Shown: one piece after another, positions 20,452 through 29,029 of the stretch
How the letters are laid out: every line of letters begins with the position of its first letter
How positions within the stretch are numbered: the first letter of the stretch is position 1
Assembly (NCBI RefSeq): GCF_000423725.1
Contig: NZ_KE384084.1
Location: 248,001-312,000 of the forward strand
From: Streptococcus devriesei DSM 19639
Lineage (GTDB): Bacteria > Bacillota > Bacilli > Lactobacillales > Streptococcaceae
DNA length: 64,000 nucleotides
Reading direction: 5' to 3'
Translations under genes and position numbers: made by a program
The notes under the pieces: generated by a model
Told to the model about the DNA's origin: nothing
The model's database searches: none
The model's input: only the letters and a program-made list of their open reading frames with translations

Positions 20452-20696
20452 GTGTGTAGATTCCTTTCATACAGATAAATTATAATCCTTTCTATTATAA
20501 CATTTATCCGCACAGAGATTGATTGAAAGGACAGAAAATTATGTTTTATTCGTGTGAAATGAAATCAGGCGCTGTTTTTTAAAGCTCTATCAACAATCAT
20601 TGAACCTATTAAAAAGAAGACAGAACTTTCATCCTGTCCTCTGTCTTTTAGCTGTAAATAGAACATCAATAGCACCAATTTACTCAGAAAGTACTG

Positions 20697-21143
20697 TCAT
20701 CTGCTTTCTTTGACTGCTGCTGTTCGGATAACTTTGACGCCATTTTGCAAGTTGTCACTCACCGGACAGTGCTGATCCATAAAGTCAGAAAAAGCATCAA
20801 TCTTATCCTGAGGTTCATCTGTTACAAAATGTGTTGAGTAACGAATTTCCTGAAAACCGTTGCGAGCATCAGATATTCCCATGAAACCTTCCGGATCAAG
20901 ATCGCCTTCAACTTCTATCCAAAATTCATCATAGTTAAAATCCTGTGATTCAGCAAATGATGCACAAACAATTGATTGGCAAGCACCAAACGCACACAAT
21001 AATGCTTCAACAGGATTCATTCCTGTATTTGTTCCTCCAAGTGCTTCCGGTTCATCCAAAATAAATTTGAAACCACGTGCATCGGTTTCTACCTGTAAGC
21101 CTTTTGATGTTTTTTTAGCGGTAACTTTAAATGTTTCTAACAT
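20697..21143 (-). CDS. OsmC/Ohr-family peroxide-detoxifying protein
   Basis: This 148-residue protein has the two reactive cysteines of the family: one in LCAFGACQSIVCASFAE (helix after GMNPVEALL) and one in FMDQHCPVSDNL. OsmC-like proteins reduce organic hydroperoxides with thiol partners. Which subfamily (OsmC, Ohr or YhfA-like) cannot be decided by eye. It is a single-gene unit with AAGACAG/CTGTCTT hairpin sequence around 20612-20648 downstream. Confidence 0.8.
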   Translation of the reverse strand: MLETFKVTAKKTSKGLQVETDARGFKFILDEPEALGGTNTGMNPVEALLCAFGACQSIVCASFAESQDFNYDEFWIEVEGDLDPEGFMGISDARNGFQEIRYSTHFVTDEPQDKIDAFSDFMDQHCPVSDNLQNGVKVIRTAAVKESR

Positions 21144-21304
21144 AGTTTTGCCCTCCAGACAATTTTAAAAGTGATGTGCTTACCCACCTAAGTTATAGCG
21201 CTTTCAATAATAATTAGCAAATTCAAGCTGCATTTTCGCATCTCAAAAAATCAGCCGCAAGCACAGACTTGCAGCTGATTAGGCAGGGTAATTGATCAAT
21301 TTTC

Positions 21305-22276
21305 TTAGAAAAGTTTATCATAGCCGATTTTAATGTTAGGGAAATATTCCTGCACGGCAGCAAAGAAAGGTTGGAGTTCTTCATCAGTTTTCTTGCCGCG
21401 GTTATGAATAAGCATGTTCTCCTTTTTCTTCTTATCAGCCTTAACAGCAACCAAAAAAGACTGCTGATTAACTGTAATAAAGTAACGTTTGGTCTTAACA
21501 ATACGATGATAGAGCTGAACAACCTGCTGCAAATCAACCACACGGAAGCCCCGGAAATAGGTAACTAAATGCTCTTTATAGATAACAATTTTAAGATTAT
21601 CATCATGGTAAAGCGCACCCGACAACAGGAGATCCAGATTGCCGTTTAGTTCTGGGTAGGCGGCATACAGCTCATCATAGGCTTGATTGACCTTATGCCG
21701 TGTAAAGAAAGCGACAGCGATAAAAATAAGCCCGACAAGTCCTAAAATGCCGCAGATAATCGGCAGGGCTGTTCGATCGGATTTGACATCCTGCAAGGAA
21801 ACATAGGTATAAAAGGAGAAATACTTGCTGATATCCGGCGTGGTTCTTAAAATGCCAGTCATGGCACCTGAGTAATTTCTGATGCGGCTCTTGCTGGAAC
21901 CTGCACGTGTATTGTAGTATTTAACGGTAATTCGTTTAGGCTTATCTTTCAGTGAATCGCCTGCATTTAACAGCTTAGCGACATCCTTGTCATCTTCTTT
22001 GGACTCTAATCCGACATAGCCGTTATCATAGCTGACCAGCCAGATAACCGTCTTGTGACCTTTGATATCTGCGATAGGTTTGGAGTAAATATCATATACT
22101 TCAAGAGATACCTTATCCCCAGAAGAAGCATTGGTTGATGTTCCGTTATACACAACATCCGGAGCTCTTTTGTCTCCTTGCGAAGCCAGCACAAAAATAC
22201 CTAAAGCACCGATAATAAAACAAAGCCCAAAAACCAGATATAAGACAAATCCCTTATTTCGTTTTTCCTTTAACAT
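21305..22276 (-). CDS. Two-helix membrane protein of unknown function
   Basis: I do not recognise a family. From the chosen ATG (22276, preceded by AGGAGG) the protein has 323 residues. It has a membrane helix near the N-terminus (about 12-33), an external domain of about 110 residues, a second helix (GILGLVGLIFIAVAFF) and a Lys-rich cytoplasmic domain of about 130 residues ending GYDKLF. The reading frame extends 46 codons upstream, but that stretch is Cys- and Arg-rich, lacks a ribosome site and covers the promoter region, so it is not used. The gene stands alone between osmC-like and the ATP-cone gene. Confidence 0.75.
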   Translation of the reverse strand: MLKEKRNKGFVLYLVFGLCFIIGALGIFVLASQGDKRAPDVVYNGTSTNASSGDKVSLEVYDIYSKPIADIKGHKTVIWLVSYDNGYVGLESKEDDKDVAKLLNAGDSLKDKPKRITVKYYNTRAGSSKSRIRNYSGAMTGILRTTPDISKYFSFYTYVSLQDVKSDRTALPIICGILGLVGLIFIAVAFFTRHKVNQAYDELYAAYPELNGNLDLLLSGALYHDDNLKIVIYKEHLVTYFRGFRVVDLQQVVQLYHRIVKTKRYFITVNQQSFLVAVKADKKKKENMLIHNRGKKTDEELQPFFAAVQEYFPNIKIGYDKLF

Positions 22277-22389
22277 AAAGCAAGACCTCCTGAAGCTACC
22301 CTTACACTTTCTTTTATTATAGCATAGGCATTCTTCCGGCAATGTTTTGTAACTGAATCTTAAATGTAAATTAATTAATCCATTTGTAA

Positions 22390-22446
22390 AAAAGACTGAA
22401 ACAAAAATCAGCATTCTTCAAGGAATTGATTCTTGTTTCAGTCTTT
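22390..22446 (-). terminator. Rho-independent terminator after the ATP-cone gene
   Basis: AAAGACTGAAACAA (minus strand) pairs with TTGTTTCAGTCTTT and is followed by a T run; the loop is long. It ends the transcript of the gene at 22478-22816. Confidence 0.75.
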
Positions 22447-22477
22447 AATAATTAAGCTGTTTCACTCTGCAGCGCCG

Positions 22478-22816
22478 TCACTTAAGCTGTTCAAAGTGCA
22501 AATGCACAACGATATGATCGCCATAACCGTTTCGCTCCAAATCGCGCTGAAGGCGATAAGAAATATAATGTTCAGCAATATTGATATAACCGGCATCCAG
22601 CAAACGATGTTCCACCAAAGATTGAATCATGCTGATCGTTGGACGCTCTGTTTTAGCCTCTTCTAAATCAACAACAACCTTTTTTGCTACCTGTGCTAAG
22701 TCTTGGCGCAGAGCATCATCTAATACGTAAACGGTTTGAGCCGCCCCAAGGATGGCTTGATAAATTTTATCAGGATCAAAGTCAACAACCTGACCGCTGC
22801 GTTTGATAACTTGCAT
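22478..22816 (-). CDS. Stand-alone ATP-cone domain protein
   Basis: The 112-residue protein is an ATP-cone domain and little else. It begins MQVIKRSGQVVDFDPDKIYQ, with the VIKRSG nucleotide-binding start seen in NrdR and at the N-terminus of class I and III ribonucleotide reductases, and has VEHRLLDAGYINIAEHYISY as the second half. It lacks the zinc ribbon of NrdR. A role as a nucleotide-sensing regulator or as a detached reductase domain is inference. It has its own terminator. Confidence 0.75.
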   Translation of the reverse strand: MQVIKRSGQVVDFDPDKIYQAILGAAQTVYVLDDALRQDLAQVAKKVVVDLEEAKTERPTISMIQSLVEHRLLDAGYINIAEHYISYRLQRDLERNGYGDHIVVHLHFEQLK

Positions 22817-22880
22817 AGAAACCTCTTTCTAAAATTCGTTCAGCGCTTTTAACGTTTATATTATTATCTAAATTGTTTGA

Positions 22881-23036
22881 CTAATTGTCAAGTCTTTTAA
22901 CCTGAACAATCACTTCTTCGGGCATTGGCCGGATTTCGTAAAAAATCATGAGAGGCTCGACTTGCACATTTTGACACAGCAGTTGATTAGGAAAAAGCGA
23001 CTTATCAAAAAACAAGGGCAAAGCAATAAGCTCCAC
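22881..23036 (-). CDS. Small ORF of 51 residues directly after dapA
   Basis: The frame starts at GTG (23034-23036), 12 bases after the dapA stop, with AAGGGA upstream, and runs to TAG at 22881-22883. The product begins MELIALPLFFDKSLFPNQLL and ends EEVIVQVKRLDN, with acidic and hydrophobic residues mixed like a small globular protein rather than random translation. No family is recognised. It is probably the last gene of the asd-dapA operon. It was found by reading the gap. Confidence 0.55.
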   Translation of the reverse strand: MELIALPLFFDKSLFPNQLLCQNVQVEPLMIFYEIRPMPEEVIVQVKRLDN

Positions 23037-23047
23037 CCTTAATTCCC

Positions 23048-23929
23048 TTATTTTTCAACAATTTCAATAATGCGCTTAGCTTCTTCATCTGTACAAGCGA
23101 CAAGAGGCAAGCGCAGAGGTCCTGCTTCAAAGCCTTGATGATTGAGTACCGCCTTCACAGGAGCCGGACTGGCAACTGAGAAAAGAGCGCTCACTTTCGG
23201 CAGAAACTGACGCTGAATCTGTGCAGCTTTTTTGATATCACTGCTTTCAATAGCTTCCACCATATCAAACAGCTCATCGCCGTTAGTATGCGCAGCCACA
23301 CTGATGACACCGTCTGCTCCCAAATTAAGAGCATGGAAGGCTTCACCGTCTTCACCGGTATAAATCAAGAAGTCATCCGGCTTGTTCTCAACTAAGTAGG
23401 CGATAGTGTCAAGGTCTGTACATTCCTTCACTCCGATGATATTGGGATGCTGAGCTAAGCGCAGCATGGTATCTGCTTCAAGCTTTGTCACTACACGTCC
23501 CGGAATGTTATAGATAATAATCGGCAGGTCACTGGCATCAGCAAGAGCTGTAAAATGCTGATACAGTCCTTCTTGACTTGGCTTGTTGTAGTAAGGAACA
23601 ATAGCCAAACCAGCTGCAAAGCCACCAAATTCTGCGACTTCTTTAGCAAAATTAACCGAATCACGCGTATCGTTTGTCCCGACACCTGCAATCAAAGGAA
23701 CCCGCCCCTTAACAATCTTTTGAACAGCGTCAAACAGCTCCAATTCTTCATCATGGGTAAGAGTCGGACTTTCAGCTGTCGTTCCTGCCAGAAGAAGTCC
23801 CTGAGTATGGTGAGCAAGCAAATGCTCAATAAGTTTTGGAAGAGCTGCAAAATTGATGGAACCGTCTTCGTTAAACGGTGTCACAAGTGCTGTAATAATT
23901 TTGGCATCTTTAAAATCGGTAATTGACAT
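23048..23929 (-). CDS. dapA: 4-Hydroxy-tetrahydrodipicolinate synthase
   Basis: DapA condenses pyruvate with aspartate semialdehyde, the first step special to lysine and diaminopimelate synthesis. The TIM-barrel protein (293 residues) has [13 protein letters not shown] (substrate-binding TT pair), the catalytic Tyr in IIYNIPGR and the Schiff-base Lys in [11 protein letters not shown]. It lies 40 bases after asd, which makes its substrate, so the two act in sequence and are co-transcribed. Confidence 0.95.
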   Translation of the reverse strand: MSITDFKDAKIITALVTPFNEDGSINFAALPKLIEHLLAHHTQGLLLAGTTAESPTLTHDEELELFDAVQKIVKGRVPLIAGVGTNDTRDSVNFAKEVAEFGGFAAGLAIVPYYNKPSQEGLYQHFTALADASDLPIIIYNIPGRVVTKLEADTMLRLAQHPNIIGVKECTDLDTIAYLVENKPDDFLIYTGEDGEAFHALNLGADGVISVAAHTNGDELFDMVEAIESSDIKKAAQIQRQFLPKVSALFSVASPAPVKAVLNHQGFEAGPLRLPLVACTDEEAKRIIEIVEK

Positions 23930-23969
23930 AACCTCTCCCTTTCATTTGTGTTACGATTAGCTTGCGGCT

Positions 23970-25046
23970 TTATTTGAGTTCAAACTTTAATTCTGCAGTA
24001 GGACCTACCAAACCACGGTCATGAAGGCTTTCAGCAATCTGAACTGAGTTCCAAGCCGCTCCTTTGAGCAGGTTGTCCGAAACAACCCACATATGAATAC
24101 CCTTTTCGACATCTAAATCTTTACGGATACGTCCGACAAAGGTTTCACGCTTGCCAACAGCATTAACTGCCTGAGGGTAAACTTGATGGTCGGTATCATC
24201 TTCAAGAACTGCACCCGGAAACGCTGCAATTGCTGCTTTAACTTCCTCAATCGGTGCTGTTTCTTTTGTTTCAATATAGACAGACTCAGAATGCGAGAAA
24301 AGAACAGGAATACGAACACAGGTCGCTGAAACAGCAATAGAATCATCTTCCATGATTTTCTTGGTTTCGTTGGTCATCTTCATTTCTTCGTAAGTGTAAT
24401 CGTTATCGGTAAAGACATCGATTTGTGCCAAGGCATTAAAAGCGATTGGATAGTGTTTTTTATCACCGCCGGACGGTAAAATATCTGCATGAAGATCCCT
24501 AGGTTCAACACCGTCATTAACAACTTCTTTGATTTCTCGGACAGTCTCATTGATAGCTGACTGGCCTGCTCCTGATACAGCCTGATAAGTTGAAACAATA
24601 ACCCGTTCAAGTCCCCATTTTTGACGGATAGGCTCCAAAGCCACCATCATCTGGATTGTTGAACAGTTAGGGCAGGCAATGATACCATTGTGTTTATCCA
24701 TGGCCTGAGCGTTGACCTCGGGCACAATCAAAGGAACATCAGGATTTTGGCGGAAATATGAGGTATTATCTACAACTACCGCACCCGCCTTAACTGCATA
24801 AGGGGCAAATTTAGCCGAAACAGAACCGCCGGCTGAGAAAAGGGCAATGTCAACACCTTCAAATGATTCTTCGGTTGTTAGTTCAACAGTGATATCTTGT
24901 CCTTTATATTGCAAAACCTTGCCTGCAGACCGTGACGATGACAAAAGACGTACTTTATCAATCGGCAGCGTAGATTGTTCCAATTGTTGAATCATGCGAG
25001 TTCCCACGGCACCTGTAGCACCAACGACAGCAACTGTGTATCCCAT
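23970..25046 (-). CDS. asd: Aspartate-semialdehyde dehydrogenase
   Basis: Asd reduces aspartyl phosphate to aspartate semialdehyde with NADPH, feeding lysine, threonine and methionine synthesis. The 358-residue protein has the nucleotide-binding start [16 protein letters not shown], the catalytic Cys in [13 protein letters not shown] and LSSSRSAGK. It is first in the asd-dapA-small ORF unit. Upstream is the palindrome TTTTCAGCTGAAAA (25100-25113), next to a TATAAT at 25090-25095 (minus strand). Confidence 0.96.
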   Translation of the reverse strand: MGYTVAVVGATGAVGTRMIQQLEQSTLPIDKVRLLSSSRSAGKVLQYKGQDITVELTTEESFEGVDIALFSAGGSVSAKFAPYAVKAGAVVVDNTSYFRQNPDVPLIVPEVNAQAMDKHNGIIACPNCSTIQMMVALEPIRQKWGLERVIVSTYQAVSGAGQSAINETVREIKEVVNDGVEPRDLHADILPSGGDKKHYPIAFNALAQIDVFTDNDYTYEEMKMTNETKKIMEDDSIAVSATCVRIPVLFSHSESVYIETKETAPIEEVKAAIAAFPGAVLEDDTDHQVYPQAVNAVGKRETFVGRIRKDLDVEKGIHMWVVSDNLLKGAAWNSVQIAESLHDRGLVGPTAELKFELK

Positions 25047-25282
25047 AGTCTAAATTTACCTCTTTATTATTATTCATTTAATAGGTTTAATTATACTACT
25101 TTTCAGCTGAAAATAAAACCCTGTAAAGGCTTAATTTAAATAAAAGGGAGCAAAAAGACTGCTTGAAAACCATTATTTCTGCAAAGTTAATCATTTTCAA
25201 AGTAAGACGCAGGATTTTAATTATTTTTCAAGGCTGTTAAACAGCATTCTTGCTGCAGTCAATGATTATCGTGGACTGCAAA

Positions 25283-25426
25283 CGAAAAAGCCGGGATTAA
25301 AATCCCGGCTTTAAAAGGCACCTTATCAAAAGATGTGGCAAGCAGGTTCACACAACTTGCCAAGATCCGCTCCTGCGTTATGATCTCCTTAGCGCATGTG
25401 GCATAGCCACAATCGACTCATCGCAT
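25283..25426 (-). ncRNA. asd-type small RNA
   Basis: A free-standing transcript of about 145 nt is predicted between cls and asd on the minus strand. It has a strong promoter (25433-25461), an inner hairpin GGCAAG..CTTGCC (CTTGCCAAG around 25359 and GGCAAG around 25338 on the plus strand) and a perfect terminator (GCCGGGATT/AATCCCGGC plus T run, 25285-25312). It contains no convincing ORF. Position just upstream of asd, size and own terminator fit the asd RNA motif of lactic acid bacteria, first seen as a roughly 170-nt RNA in S. pyogenes. I matched it by position and architecture, not by alignment. Confidence 0.75.
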
Positions 25427-25432
25427 GAAACT

Positions 25433-25461
25433 ATTATAACACAAGAATCGTGATTTGCCAA
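25433..25461 (-). promoter_or_regulatory. Promoter of the asd-type small RNA
   Basis: TTGGCA (25456-25461), 17 bases and TATAAT (25433-25438) on the minus strand form a near-ideal sigma-A promoter, directly after the cls stop codon. Expected start near 25426. Confidence 0.8.
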
Positions 25462-25464
25462 GTT

Positions 25465-27000
25465 TTACAGAAGCGGAGCTACCAGCTTAACAACCACACC
25501 GATTAGTTTAGTAGAAATTTTCTCTTTCCTAAGAGTTGCTCTGGTTACTCGTCTTGATTGTTTAAGCGTCTCTTGAAAATCATTTTCGATATCAACGATA
25601 CAGTCTGTCTGATACATATAGGTGGCACATTCAAAATGATGGTAGAGGCTGCGGTAGTCAAGATTGATCGTTCCTACCACTGCCTTGATGTCATCGGCTA
25701 CAAAGACTTTGGCGTGCACAAAACCAGGGGAAAATTCGTAAATCTTGACCCCTGCATCAAGAAGAGCAGGGAAATAACGTTTGGCTAAGGCATAAGGAAC
25801 CTTTTTATCAGGGATGCCCGGCATAATGATCTTAACATCAACCCCGCGTTCAGCAGCAAATTTCAGAGCATGCTCCAATTCACTGTCCAAAATAAGATAA
25901 GGAGTCATGATATGGACATAATCTCTGGCTTGATTAAGAATATCAATATAGACATTTTCACCCACTTTTTCATGGTCAAGCGGCGAATCACTGTATGGAA
26001 TGACATAGCCGTTTGCCGAAACCTTGTGCGAATTCTGCACATAAGGTTCAAAATAATAATCCTTATTGGTCGTGGACCACATTTGCAGAAACATCAGCGT
26101 AAAGGAGGCCACCCCTTCTCCTTCCAGCATAACTGCCGTGTCTTTCCAATAGCCAAAGCGCTCGATATGATTGATGTATTCATCTGCAAGATTTATTCCG
26201 CCATTAAAAGCAACCTTGTTGTCAATCACTAAAATCTTGCGGTGATCACGGTAGTTATAATAGGTCGACACAAAAGGAGAAATGGGAGAAAACACCTTAG
26301 CATTTATTCCGATTTTTTTCAGCCTTTTGACATAATCAAAAGACAATGTCGACAACTCCAGCATACCATCATACATGACACGGATTTCTACGCCTTCTTT
26401 AGCCTTTTGTTCTAAAATTGACAGAATCTCTCCCCACATCAGGCCCTCAGCGATGATAAAATATTCTAAAAAGATAAATTTTTCTGCTTTTAGCAGCTGT
26501 TTTTTCATCTCTTCGAATTTAGACTGGCCATCAGGAAAATAGGTGACCTTCGTGTTTTCGTAGACTGGAAAACCGCCGCTTCTGTGCAGATACTGAGCCA
26601 AATTATAAGTTCTGGCATGTCTCTCTTTCAGTCTGTTTAAGATGTCCTGATCATGCTGAAAATAGGGTTTTATCGCCTGAGTCGACTTTTTCATAAGTGT
26701 TTTCAGCTCTCGATATCCCCAATCCTGCTTAGTATAAATCAAAAAAAGCGTTCCTAAAAATGGGAAAGGCAGAATAACCAAAAGCCAGGTAATGATAGAA
26801 AGCGTATCCATCTGACTGTTAACAAGATAGAGTACCGCTCCTGTCATTAAAATGACTTCTAAAATTTCCAAGTGCAGTCTGTAATGACCGAACCAGAGAA
26901 ATGTAGATAGCAGCAAAAAAATCTGAATCAGAAATAAGATAATAATAATCGTTGCCCGGCTGAAAATCCCCCTTAAAAGTCCTTTTCGGCCTTTTTTCAA
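25465..27000 (-). CDS. cls: Cardiolipin synthase
   Basis: Cls joins two phosphatidylglycerols to cardiolipin in the membrane. The 511-residue protein starts with two membrane helices (about 13-35 and 42-60, then a third) and has two phospholipase-D HKD motifs: HRKILVIDNKVAFNGG in the middle and HAKVFVADDIKAVVGTINLD near the C-terminus. Length and layout are standard for Firmicutes. Confidence 0.95.
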   Translation of the reverse strand: MKKGRKGLLRGIFSRATIIIILFLIQIFLLLSTFLWFGHYRLHLEILEVILMTGAVLYLVNSQMDTLSIITWLLVILPFPFLGTLFLIYTKQDWGYRELKTLMKKSTQAIKPYFQHDQDILNRLKERHARTYNLAQYLHRSGGFPVYENTKVTYFPDGQSKFEEMKKQLLKAEKFIFLEYFIIAEGLMWGEILSILEQKAKEGVEIRVMYDGMLELSTLSFDYVKRLKKIGINAKVFSPISPFVSTYYNYRDHRKILVIDNKVAFNGGINLADEYINHIERFGYWKDTAVMLEGEGVASFTLMFLQMWSTTNKDYYFEPYVQNSHKVSANGYVIPYSDSPLDHEKVGENVYIDILNQARDYVHIMTPYLILDSELEHALKFAAERGVDVKIIMPGIPDKKVPYALAKRYFPALLDAGVKIYEFSPGFVHAKVFVADDIKAVVGTINLDYRSLYHHFECATYMYQTDCIVDIENDFQETLKQSRRVTRATLRKEKISTKLIGVVVKLVAPLL

Positions 27001-27142
27001 TAACCTTTTGGCTGTATTGTTACTACTGATAACATAACCCCCTTAAATGATTATTAAACCTATTATACCACAAAATAGCTTCTCTTAAAAAAAGCAATTC
27101 CTGCAAAAAGATTTGTGATCGCCGAAAGTCTGACAAATCACC

Positions 27143-27178
27143 AAAAAAGAGGCAGAACCATTAGTTCCAACCTCTGTT
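27143..27178 (-). terminator. Terminator after wapA
   Basis: AGAGG..GAAC pairs with GTTC..CCTCT, and the minus strand ends in six T, 27 bases after the wapA stop. Confidence 0.75.
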
Positions 27179-27204
27179 TATATCATAATAACTCTATTTT
27201 GTGA

Positions 27205-28611
27205 TTAACGACGTGTTCTATAGAAGTAAACACCCGCTACTATCACAATGACAACGCCAATAGCAGTCAGCCAAAGACCGGCTTGCTCACCAGTAGATGG
27301 CAAGACAAATTTCACTTTTTGTTTGACGGTTTCTTTAGAAGATGTTGTAGCATTTGTAGTCAAAGGACCTTCTATTGTTGTTGTCGTCTGATCGCCGCCG
27401 CTTGTTGTTTTCTCTTCTGTGGTGGTCGTTCCTGCTTCGGTTGTGGTGGAAGCATTGCCTGTTGTCGTTGTGGCTGCTTCTGTAGTAGTACTATTTTCTG
27501 TTGTAGTCGTTGTCTCAGCAGCGGTGCTGCTTTCTGTCGTAGATGCTTCGGTTGTTGTAGATGAAGCTGAAGTTGTTGTTTCAGCAACTGTCGTCAACTC
27601 TCTTCTTTGTCTTGAGCTGGCTTTACCATAAGCAGACTCAATACGAGCGTAACCAACCGTATCAGAATAGTTTACGTTATTTCCAGAAATCGCAATCGTG
27701 TTAGTCATATCATTGCCGACAGACTGTGATTTGGTTAGACGCGTACTATAAGAAATAAAGATAGCATTATTAGTTGTATTTCCAAAGGTATAGGTAAATC
27801 CAACCGCTGAGCCCGTGTTGTTCAACTGATAAGAAAGATTTTTAGAAAAATCTTCTGCATAAGGTCTTGAAGCAGCCTCATCTAAACTGTCAACATCATC
27901 ACCCTCAATATGCTGCAAGCGCACAGCCAACAAAGAATCTCTGACGATTTCTTGGCCTTCACCAACAACATCAGTTAAAGTGAGATTATCAATCGCCGCT
28001 TGCTTACTGTTAATCAGTGCTTGCCAGTGAATAATACTTGGATCATTAGGATCTTGATAGCCGGTCTTGTATACAGCCGGACTTACCGGAACAACCTCTT
28101 TTTCCTCAACCGTCGTAGTATAGGCTACTCCATTGTAGGTAAAATTAAGCGTTCCAGGAGTCGTTAAGCTGTCGTGATTGACCTGTACATTGAAATTAAG
28201 TGACATTTCCTTGTCAAGAGGCAGCTTCTCAAAAATATCTGTAAACGTTACAGTTACCTCTTGTGTCACCGGATCAGTAACCGCCTTACCGGCCAACTGG
28301 CCGTTAGAATGCAAGACATCAAATGTCAGAGCTGTTGTGAAACGCAGCTGCTCAGGGAGTTTCAAAGTCAGTGTATCACCAGCTTTGATGCTCACCTCAT
28401 TCGGAAATGTAATGTTGTTACTGACCGCCAACGGTTCCCAGTAGCGAATAGATGAATCAGCAGAAAGCGGTGTCCCATCAGACTTCGTAATAGAAGCCGT
28501 ATTTGCATAATTGGTAACTTGATCAGCTTTTGCAGTTTTGGTCATCCAAAAAGCTCCTACTAAAATAGTAAGAATTGAAACCAAGCTTAAAAGTTTCCAT
28601 TTCATTTTCAT
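27205..28611 (-). CDS. wapA: Wall-anchored antigen A (WapA), collagen-binding-type adhesin
   Basis: The 468-residue surface protein has a signal peptide cut after TAKA (about residue 29). Two Ig-like adhesin domains follow: residues about 30-165 resemble the collagen-binding domain (SIKAGDTLTLKLPEQLRF, TVTFTDIFEKLP) and about 170-320 form a second domain. Then comes a Thr/Ser-rich stalk (about 335-425) and the sortase signal LPSTG at 437 with a membrane helix and an RTRR tail. The order and sequence match S. mutans WapA as I recall it, including the KASSRQRREL joint before the stalk, where cleavage releases the soluble antigen. It is transcribed away from the AT-rich region at 28.6-29.0 kb. 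Confidence 0.93.
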   Translation of the reverse strand: MKMKWKLLSLVSILTILVGAFWMTKTAKADQVTNYANTASITKSDGTPLSADSSIRYWEPLAVSNNITFPNEVSIKAGDTLTLKLPEQLRFTTALTFDVLHSNGQLAGKAVTDPVTQEVTVTFTDIFEKLPLDKEMSLNFNVQVNHDSLTTPGTLNFTYNGVAYTTTVEEKEVVPVSPAVYKTGYQDPNDPSIIHWQALINSKQAAIDNLTLTDVVGEGQEIVRDSLLAVRLQHIEGDDVDSLDEAASRPYAEDFSKNLSYQLNNTGSAVGFTYTFGNTTNNAIFISYSTRLTKSQSVGNDMTNTIAISGNNVNYSDTVGYARIESAYGKASSRQRRELTTVAETTTSASSTTTEASTTESSTAAETTTTTENSTTTEAATTTTGNASTTTEAGTTTTEEKTTSGGDQTTTTIEGPLTTNATTSSKETVKQKVKFVLPSTGEQAGLWLTAIGVVIVIVAGVYFYRTRR

Positions 28612-28913
28612 AATAAAAAGAATTTCTCCTTAAAGATTTTCGTAGAATATTTCAAAACATTAAAAATATTATATCTACATCACGTATTTTAACATAAAAA
28701 CATTGTTTTTAATACAAAAATTCTAAATGTCATTAATTTGTTATTTTTAAAAAATTCTAATCTTTTGTTTAAAAAGTCTCGAAAATGTATTGATAAATCT
28801 GCCTTTCTAATTTTTCATCTTCTCATTTTAGAAGATTGTTTTCTAATTTTAGCAAGCCTTTTCATGAGAAACGAGTATTTCAGTGTCTTTCCTTTTTCAA
28901 AACGATTTTTTGC

Positions 28914-28961
28914 AATTAGATATAAAATATTTAATTTAAGTAAATTATTTTATATCTAATT
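28914..28961. repeat. 16-bp perfect inverted repeat in the wapA/HTH-gene intergenic region
   Basis: AATTAGATATAAAATA (28914-28929) is repeated inverted as TATTTTATATCTAATT (28946-28961) around a 16-base AT-only core. It ends four bases before the -35 box of the helix-turn-helix gene promoter. The rest of the 28612-28913 gap is very AT-rich with no gene, holding only a possible wapA -10 (TATAAT on the minus strand near 28669) and a weak hairpin at about 28820. An operator is the simplest reading; a weak bidirectional terminator is the alternative. Confidence 0.7.
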
Positions 28962-28965
28962 ATAA

Positions 28966-28994
28966 TTGACATGTATTATAATAAATTATATAAT
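28966..28994 (+). promoter_or_regulatory. Consensus promoter of the HTH gene
   Basis: TTGACA (28966-28971), 17 bases and TATAAT (28989-28994): a perfect sigma-A promoter. A second TTGACA-like hexamer (TAATTGACA) is repeated at 29006-29014 in the leader. Confidence 0.85.
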
Positions 28995-29029
28995 ATAGTA
29001 TAAAATAATTGACAAAAGGTGGTTTTTCT

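Noticed and set aside
22277-22414. 46-codon N-terminal extension of the two-helix membrane protein
   Set aside because: Cys/Arg-rich translation, no ribosome site; AGGAGG lies correctly before the ATG at 22276.
23130-23560. Attenuator or lysine riboswitch for asd-dapA
   Set aside because: The asd upstream region holds only a promoter, a palindrome and the separate small RNA; no lysine aptamer-like core was recognised.
27283-27631. Cys- or Val-rich frames opposite the wapA stalk
   Set aside because: They are antisense shadows of the Thr-rich low-complexity coding sequence.
28738-28959. 73-codon open frame in the AT-rich gap upstream of the HTH gene
   Set aside because: It starts at a TTG, has no ribosome site, is Phe/Ile/Leu-rich as expected from AT-rich DNA, and runs through the inverted repeat and up to the promoter.
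29009-29029. Upstream TTG start of the HTH gene
   Set aside because: The following codons contain the ribosome site AAAGGTGG of the ATG at 29030.
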